Source: CBDCNH01 sp965219015
Lineage (GTDB): Bacteria; Pseudomonadota; Alphaproteobacteria; Rhodobacterales; Rhodobacteraceae
Assembly: GCA_965219015.1 (NCBI GenBank)
Contig: CBDCNH010000005.1
Span: forward strand, 558,001 to 622,000
DNA length: 64,000 nt
Direction: 5' to 3'
A program made the position numbers and the translations under genes. Numbering within the stretch: position 1 is the stretch's first letter; each line of letters begins with the position of its first letter. Below the pieces are notes generated by a model. The model made no database searches. It saw only the letters and a program-made list of their open reading frames with translations, and was not told the DNA's origin. Positions 60,366-64,000 of this stretch are shown piece by piece.

Positions 60366-61595
60366 TCAGGCCGGTTTCGCCACGACGGCGCGGTTGTGCT
60401 CGATCAGCGAGCGGGCGAGGCCGCGGATCTCGCGGCGGACGGGGTTCTTGGGCGCGGCCTTGGCAAGCGGCAGGCCCTGGTCGTTGCCGCGCGAGACGTC
60501 CGCGCCGCCGTCCGGAAGGGACACCTCGATCGCGATCCCGAGGCTTTCGGCGAGGCGCTTGACGCGGCTCTTGCCCGCGAGGTCGGTGAAGCGCGGCGCG
60601 CGGTTGAGCACGTAGCGCAGCTTCTCGACGGGGAGCTCCTCCGCCCGGAGCGCGCGCAGGAGCCGGAGCGCGTTCTGCGCCGACCGCATGTCGGTCTCGA
60701 AGAGCGCAAAATAGACATGCGCCTGCTGCAGCACGGTCTCGGTCCAGGCGGTGACGGTGCGCGGCATGTCGATGACCACGAAATCGAAGTTCGCGCGTGC
60801 GATGTCGATGAGGCGGCCGATGTCGTCGGGGGTCACGAGGTCGAGCGGCAGCATGTCGATGGGCGCGGTGAGCACATGCAGCCGGTCGCCGTAGGGCTGC
60901 ATCGCCGCGAGCACCGCGTCCCGGTCGGCCGAAGCGGTGTCGGCGAGGAGCTCGTAGACGGCCTCCCGGCGCTCGAGGTCGAGGTAGGTCGACGCCGAGC
61001 CGAATTGCAGGTCGAGATCGAGCACGCAGACGCGCGGCCCGCCGGTCTTCGCGGCGGTCGCGAGCTCCCAGGCGAGGTTGATCGCGAAGGTCGAGGCGCC
61101 GCAGCCGCCGGACAGCCCGTGGACCGGCAGCACCACGCCGTCGTGATCGCTGAGCGGGCGCAAGAGCGGTGCTGCCACGGAGGGACTTGGCGCGCGGAGC
61201 CGGTCGATCGCCTCGTGGAGCGCGCCCTCGGGAAGCGGGTAGGGCACGAAGTCGTCCGCCCCGAGGCGCAGGAGCTGGTGCAGCGCGATCGGGCTCACCT
61301 CCTCGGCGATGAGGATGACCTTGATCTTGCGCTCCTTGGCGGAGCGGATGAGGTCGGTGATGCGCGCGAGGTTCGACTCGTCCTCGTCGTCGACGGCGAT
61401 GGCCACGAATTCGAGCGCGCGGCTGTCGGGCTGGCGCAGAAACGCGGCAGCGTCCTCGAACGAGAGATCGCCCCAGCTCTCGCCGAGCGCGGACTCCATG
61501 TCCTCGATCAGAAGCTCGAAGTTCTGCACGTCCCGCGAGATCGTGCAGGCCGTCACGAGCGCGGGCTCGGGCTGCAGGGCAGCGGTACTCGTCAT
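60366..61595 (-). CDS. tadZ: Pilus localisation protein TadZ (CpaE)
   Basis: Protein of 409 residues. Residues about 20-135 form a receiver-like domain without the phosphorylation set (EFVAIAVDDEDESNLARITD, HQLLRLGADDFVPYPL). Residues 150-400 form a ParA/MinD-type ATPase with an atypical Walker A, GLSGGCGASTFAINLAW, lacking the usual lysines, followed by VCVLDLDLQFGSASTYLDL and FDFVVIDMPRTVTAWTE. It places the Tad machinery at a cell pole. ATG 61595 is preferred for GAGGA upstream; GTG 61616 is in frame. Confidence 0.9.
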   Translation of the reverse strand: MTSTAALQPEPALVTACTISRDVQNFELLIEDMESALGESWGDLSFEDAAAFLRQPDSRALEFVAIAVDDEDESNLARITDLIRSAKERKIKVILIAEEVSPIALHQLLRLGADDFVPYPLPEGALHEAIDRLRAPSPSVAAPLLRPLSDHDGVVLPVHGLSGGCGASTFAINLAWELATAAKTGGPRVCVLDLDLQFGSASTYLDLERREAVYELLADTASADRDAVLAAMQPYGDRLHVLTAPIDMLPLDLVTPDDIGRLIDIARANFDFVVIDMPRTVTAWTETVLQQAHVYFALFETDMRSAQNALRLLRALRAEELPVEKLRYVLNRAPRFTDLAGKSRVKRLAESLGIAIEVSLPDGGADVSRGNDQGLPLAKAAPKNPVRREIRGLARSLIEHNRAVVAKPA

Positions 61596-61640
61596 CGGCG
61601 CATCCTCGGGTGACACGCGTCGACCTTAACCCTCTGGCGT

Positions 61641-61654
61641 TTCAGAAGTCTGAA
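61641..61654. promoter_or_regulatory. Inverted repeat upstream of tadZ
   Basis: TTCAGA-AG-TCTGAA, a perfect 6-2-6 dyad, lies 46 bases before the tadZ start in the 105-base gap after the OmpA-like gene. It could be an operator or the stem of a short hairpin. A (CCG)n simple repeat lies beside it at about 61676-61690. Confidence 0.3.
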
Positions 61655-61700
61655 GATCGGGCGAAGCGGGCGCGCGCCGCCGCCGCCGCCGACGCTGACG

Positions 61701-62354
61701 TCAGGGCGAGGCCGCCGATGTCGAGCTGAGCGTGACCGAAGGATGCGCCGCGGTGGCGCTCTCGACATACTCGCGCGCGATCACGGCGGCATACTTGCCG
61801 TCGAGGCGCTGGCCGCGGGCATGCACGAAGCCCGAGACCTCGGTGACGGTGCGGCGGTTGCGGCGCTCCTCGGCGCCCGTCGGGATGAGCGGCCGGGTCT
61901 CGCCGTAGGAGACCACCGCTTCGAGACGCGACGTGCTCACGCCGCGCGCGGCGAGAAAAGCCACCACGGCGCGCGCGCGGCTAAGGCCGAGGGCACGGTT
62001 GTAGGCCGCGGAGCCGACGAGGTCGGTGTGCCCGTAGACGCGGAAGCGCGCCTCGGGAAAGGCGCGGATGAAGCCCGCCTGCGCGTCGAGCGCGGCGGCG
62101 GCCGCGGGCTCGATGCGGGCGCTGTCGAAGGCGAAGGTGATCGTCGAGGGCGTCTCGGCGGCGAAGCGGCGGCCGAGCGCGACGGTGGCGCCGGCCTCGC
62201 CGGACATCAGCGCGGCGTTCAACCGCGTCGGCGCGCCGAAGCCGCCCTCGTCGAGGCCCGCGCCGATCTCGCCCGGCGCGCAGGCGGCGAGCCCGAGCGC
62301 GGCGGCGAGCCCGAGTGCGGCGGCAGGGCCGGCTGCGGCGAGGCGCGCGGTCAT
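61701..62354 (-). CDS. OmpA-family lipoprotein of the Tad locus
   Basis: Lipoprotein of 217 residues: signal MTARLAAAGPAAALGLAAAL ending in lipobox GLAAC. The C-terminal OmpA-like peptidoglycan-binding domain begins about residue 80 (STITFAFDSARIEPAAAAAL) and contains FRVYGHTDLVGSAAYNRALG, SRARAVVAFLAARGVSTSRL and the closing EERRNRRTVTEV. ATG 62354 overlaps the rcpA stop by four bases. It occupies the place of CpaD/RcpB-type proteins and may anchor the secretin to the cell wall. Confidence 0.85.
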   Translation of the reverse strand: MTARLAAAGPAAALGLAAALGLAACAPGEIGAGLDEGGFGAPTRLNAALMSGEAGATVALGRRFAAETPSTITFAFDSARIEPAAAAALDAQAGFIRAFPEARFRVYGHTDLVGSAAYNRALGLSRARAVVAFLAARGVSTSRLEAVVSYGETRPLIPTGAEERRNRRTVTEVSGFVHARGQRLDGKYAAVIAREYVESATAAHPSVTLSSTSAASP

Positions 62355-63799
62355 TCCATCACGTAGCCGTAGGGCCCCGAGAAATCCTGCTTGGCGACCT
62401 CGCCCGCAGCACCCTTCGGCCCCGCCACGCGGCCGCGCAGGAAGAGGTCGCGCTCGCTCGGGAGCCGCACCCGGTCCGTCGGCAGCGCCAGCGCCTCGCC
62501 GCGCGTCGGCGAGACGAGATGCGGCGTCACGATGATGACAAGCTCGCTCTGGCGGCGGTTGTAGTCGGCGCTGCGGAAGAGCGCCCCGAGGATCGGGATG
62601 TTGCCGAGGAACGGCACCTGGCTCGCGCTGTCGCGGAAGTCGTCCTGCAGCAGCCCCGCGATCGCGAAGCTCTCGCCGTCGCGCATCTCGACGGTCGTGG
62701 AGGTCTCGCGGCGGCTGAAGGCGTTGACCGAGAAGCCGCCGTTCTGCACCGTGATCGAGCTGTCGATGCCGCTCACGGCGGCGTTGATCGTGAGGTTGAT
62801 GAGGTCGCCGTCGACCACCCGCGGCGTGAAGTTCATCTCGACGCCGAAGGGCTTGTACTCGATCGTGACGTTGTTGTCGTTGTCGACCACCGGGATCGGG
62901 TATTCTCCGCCGGCAAGGAACTTCGCCTCCTGGCCCGACAGCGCCGAGAGGTTCGGTTCGGCCAGCGTGCGGACGAGCCCCTTGGTCTCGAGCGCCTCGA
63001 GGAGCACCGCGAACTGCAGGCTGCCCGCCGAGAAGCCGAGCGTGAGCTGGCCCTGCCGCGGCGTCGCCGAGGTCACGTTGCCGCCGTTGAAGACGCTCGT
63101 CAGGTTGGCGTTGTTGGTGAAGGCGCCGTTGCCGCCGCGCACGCCGACGTTCTCGCCGCCGCCGGTGCCGTTGATGCCGAGGCTCGCGGAGAGGTTCTTC
63201 GCGACCGAGCGCTGCATCTCGGCGAACCGGACCTTCAGCATCACCTGCTGCGTGCCGCCGACCGACATCAGGTTCGAGATCCGTTCGGGGGCGTAGCGCT
63301 GCGCGAGGTCGAGCGCGCGGTCGAGCGACTGGGTGCTCGAGACGGTGCCGGAGAGCACGATCCCGTCGTTCGCGGTCCGCACGTCGATGGGCTCGCCGGG
63401 CAGGATCTGCTTCAGCCGCTCCTTGAACTCGGCGATGTCGGGGGTGACGGCGACTTCGACGTTGGTGATGAGCGTGCCGTCGGGGCCGAGGAGCGTGAGC
63501 GTGGTGCGGCCCGGCGTCTTGCCGAGCACGTAGATCGAGCGGTCGGAGAGCGTCGAGATGTCGGCGATCGCGGGATTGGCGATGGAGAGCTCGGCGAAGG
63601 GCGTGTCGCTCTCGAGGACGACCGCGCGGTTCATCGCGACGTTGAGCTGCGACGAGGCGGTGCCGTTCTGCACCCGGAGCGTTTCGGCGGGGAGCGGTGC
63701 GGGGGCGCCGGCGAGGAGGGCGAGCACGATCGTCCGGCGCAGCCAGCGCTGGCCCGTGCGCGCCACGACGTCTCCGCGCGCCGTCGCCATGAAGCCCAT
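62351..63799 (-). CDS. rcpA: Tad pilus outer-membrane secretin RcpA (CpaC)
   Basis: Secretin of 482 residues forming the outer-membrane pore for Flp pili. A hydrophobic signal (TIVLALLAGAPAPLPAE) ends near residue 39. N-terminal pilus/BON-like domains follow (VVLESDTPFAELSIANPAIA, NDGIVLSGTVSSTQSLDRAL). The secretin domain spans about 180-440 with VRTLAEPNLSALSGQEAKFL, GGEYPIPV, GVEMNFTPRVVDGDLINLTI and SQVPFLGNIPILGALFRS. The start follows a GGGA-type site. Confidence 0.93.
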   Translation of the reverse strand: MGFMATARGDVVARTGQRWLRRTIVLALLAGAPAPLPAETLRVQNGTASSQLNVAMNRAVVLESDTPFAELSIANPAIADISTLSDRSIYVLGKTPGRTTLTLLGPDGTLITNVEVAVTPDIAEFKERLKQILPGEPIDVRTANDGIVLSGTVSSTQSLDRALDLAQRYAPERISNLMSVGGTQQVMLKVRFAEMQRSVAKNLSASLGINGTGGGENVGVRGGNGAFTNNANLTSVFNGGNVTSATPRQGQLTLGFSAGSLQFAVLLEALETKGLVRTLAEPNLSALSGQEAKFLAGGEYPIPVVDNDNNVTIEYKPFGVEMNFTPRVVDGDLINLTINAAVSGIDSSITVQNGGFSVNAFSRRETSTTVEMRDGESFAIAGLLQDDFRDSASQVPFLGNIPILGALFRSADYNRRQSELVIIVTPHLVSPTRGEALALPTDRVRLPSERDLFLRGRVAGPKGAAGEVAKQDFSGPYGYVME

Positions 63800-63940
63800 G
63801 CGTCCCTGCCTCTCTGCCTGCCGTGCGGGTCGTCAGGCGCCCACGCCTCCCGACCATGCGCGGCCGGGGCTTCTTAGGCAACAACAGGCGCTTGTGGTGC
63901 GGAGTTTATGTGGATTAACGGCAACAGGCGCGGGGAGGCG

Positions 63941-64000
63941 TCAGCGTGTGCAGGGGATCGGCGTCTCGATGATCTCGGAGCCTTTCCGCATCCGGACGGT
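63941..64000 (-). CDS. cpaB: Tad pilus protein CpaB/RcpC, C-terminal tail (5' end outside window)
   Basis: The last 60 bases read on the minus strand as TVRMRKGSEIIETPIPCTR followed by TGA. The charged VR.RKG.E...PIPC pattern matches the end of CpaB/RcpC proteins, and cpaB is the expected gene before rcpA. Only 19 residues are visible, so the assignment leans on position. A 141-base gap separates it from rcpA. Confidence 0.65.
   Translation of the reverse strand, partial: TVRMRKGSEIIETPIPCTR

Noticed and set aside
56057..60562. A 1501-codon open frame on the plus strand through the Tad genes, and other giant frames on the opposite strand of ycjX-ileS and elsewhere
   Set aside because: They are antisense shadows produced by very high GC. 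They are rich in H, R, E, D and A with no recognisable domain, while the opposite strand encodes well-known families.

Overview
The window is very GC-rich, gene-dense chromosomal DNA from an alphaproteobacterium, most probably of the Rhodobacterales (Rhodobacter/Paracoccus-like). The evidence is the gene set and its order: purD/xseA, xerC-DUF484-transaldolase-priA, ruvCAB-ybgC-tolQRAB-pal-cpoB-tilS-ftsH, a phosphatidylcholine synthase, a single-domain FrcA-type sugar ABC transporter and a Tad pilus locus. No tRNA, rRNA, IS element, prophage or CRISPR array was seen. All lineage statements are inferences from gene families, not from a database search.

Layout: 1-788 is the end of dnaE. 769-6938 is a sugar-use region. 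A leftward operon encodes a periplasmic binding protein, a permease, an ATPase and a PfkB kinase, and a divergent rightward pair encodes a LacD/YihT-type aldolase and a ROK kinase fused to a P-loop kinase domain. 6931-14909 holds purD, xseA (with an internal 43-residue duplication), a small secreted protein, a right-handed beta-helix protein without a signal peptide, and acs. 15063-16072 is a compact excisionase-HTH/PIN toxin-antitoxin pair of different base composition, next to a perfect palindrome. 16094-24849 has truA, ycjX, ycjF, a cyclic-nucleotide-binding/thioredoxin-reductase-like fusion protein without the redox CxxC, ileS (with an apparent frameshift) and pcs. 24885-33427 has xerC, DUF484, transaldolase, priA, an MFS transporter, msrA, prmA and small proteins. 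33428-34138 has no intact gene but carries fossil pieces of a potassium channel.

34139-45116 is a long rightward run of recombination (ruvCAB), Tol-Pal envelope, tRNA-modification (tilS) and ftsH genes, closed by a clear intrinsic terminator. 45230-53472 holds corA, a methyltransferase, a MOSC protein, folD, the ligase-associated DNA-repair pair pdeM and DEXH helicase (the helicase with an apparent frameshift), DUF421 and an endonuclease/exonuclease/phosphatase-family membrane protein. pdeM is bracketed by two small tandem-repeat arrays built of hairpins. 53475-64000 is the leftward Tad (Flp pilus) locus: cpaB end, rcpA, an OmpA-like lipoprotein, tadZ, tadA, tadB, tadC, two TPR lipoproteins, a prepilin peptidase and an AAA ATPase.

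Two highly conserved genes (ileS and the DEXH helicase) each need one inserted base to restore the frame. Sequence error is the simplest explanation, and readers should treat single-base accuracy with care. Non-ATG starts are common and are often fused to the previous gene's stop codon (GTGA, TTGA).
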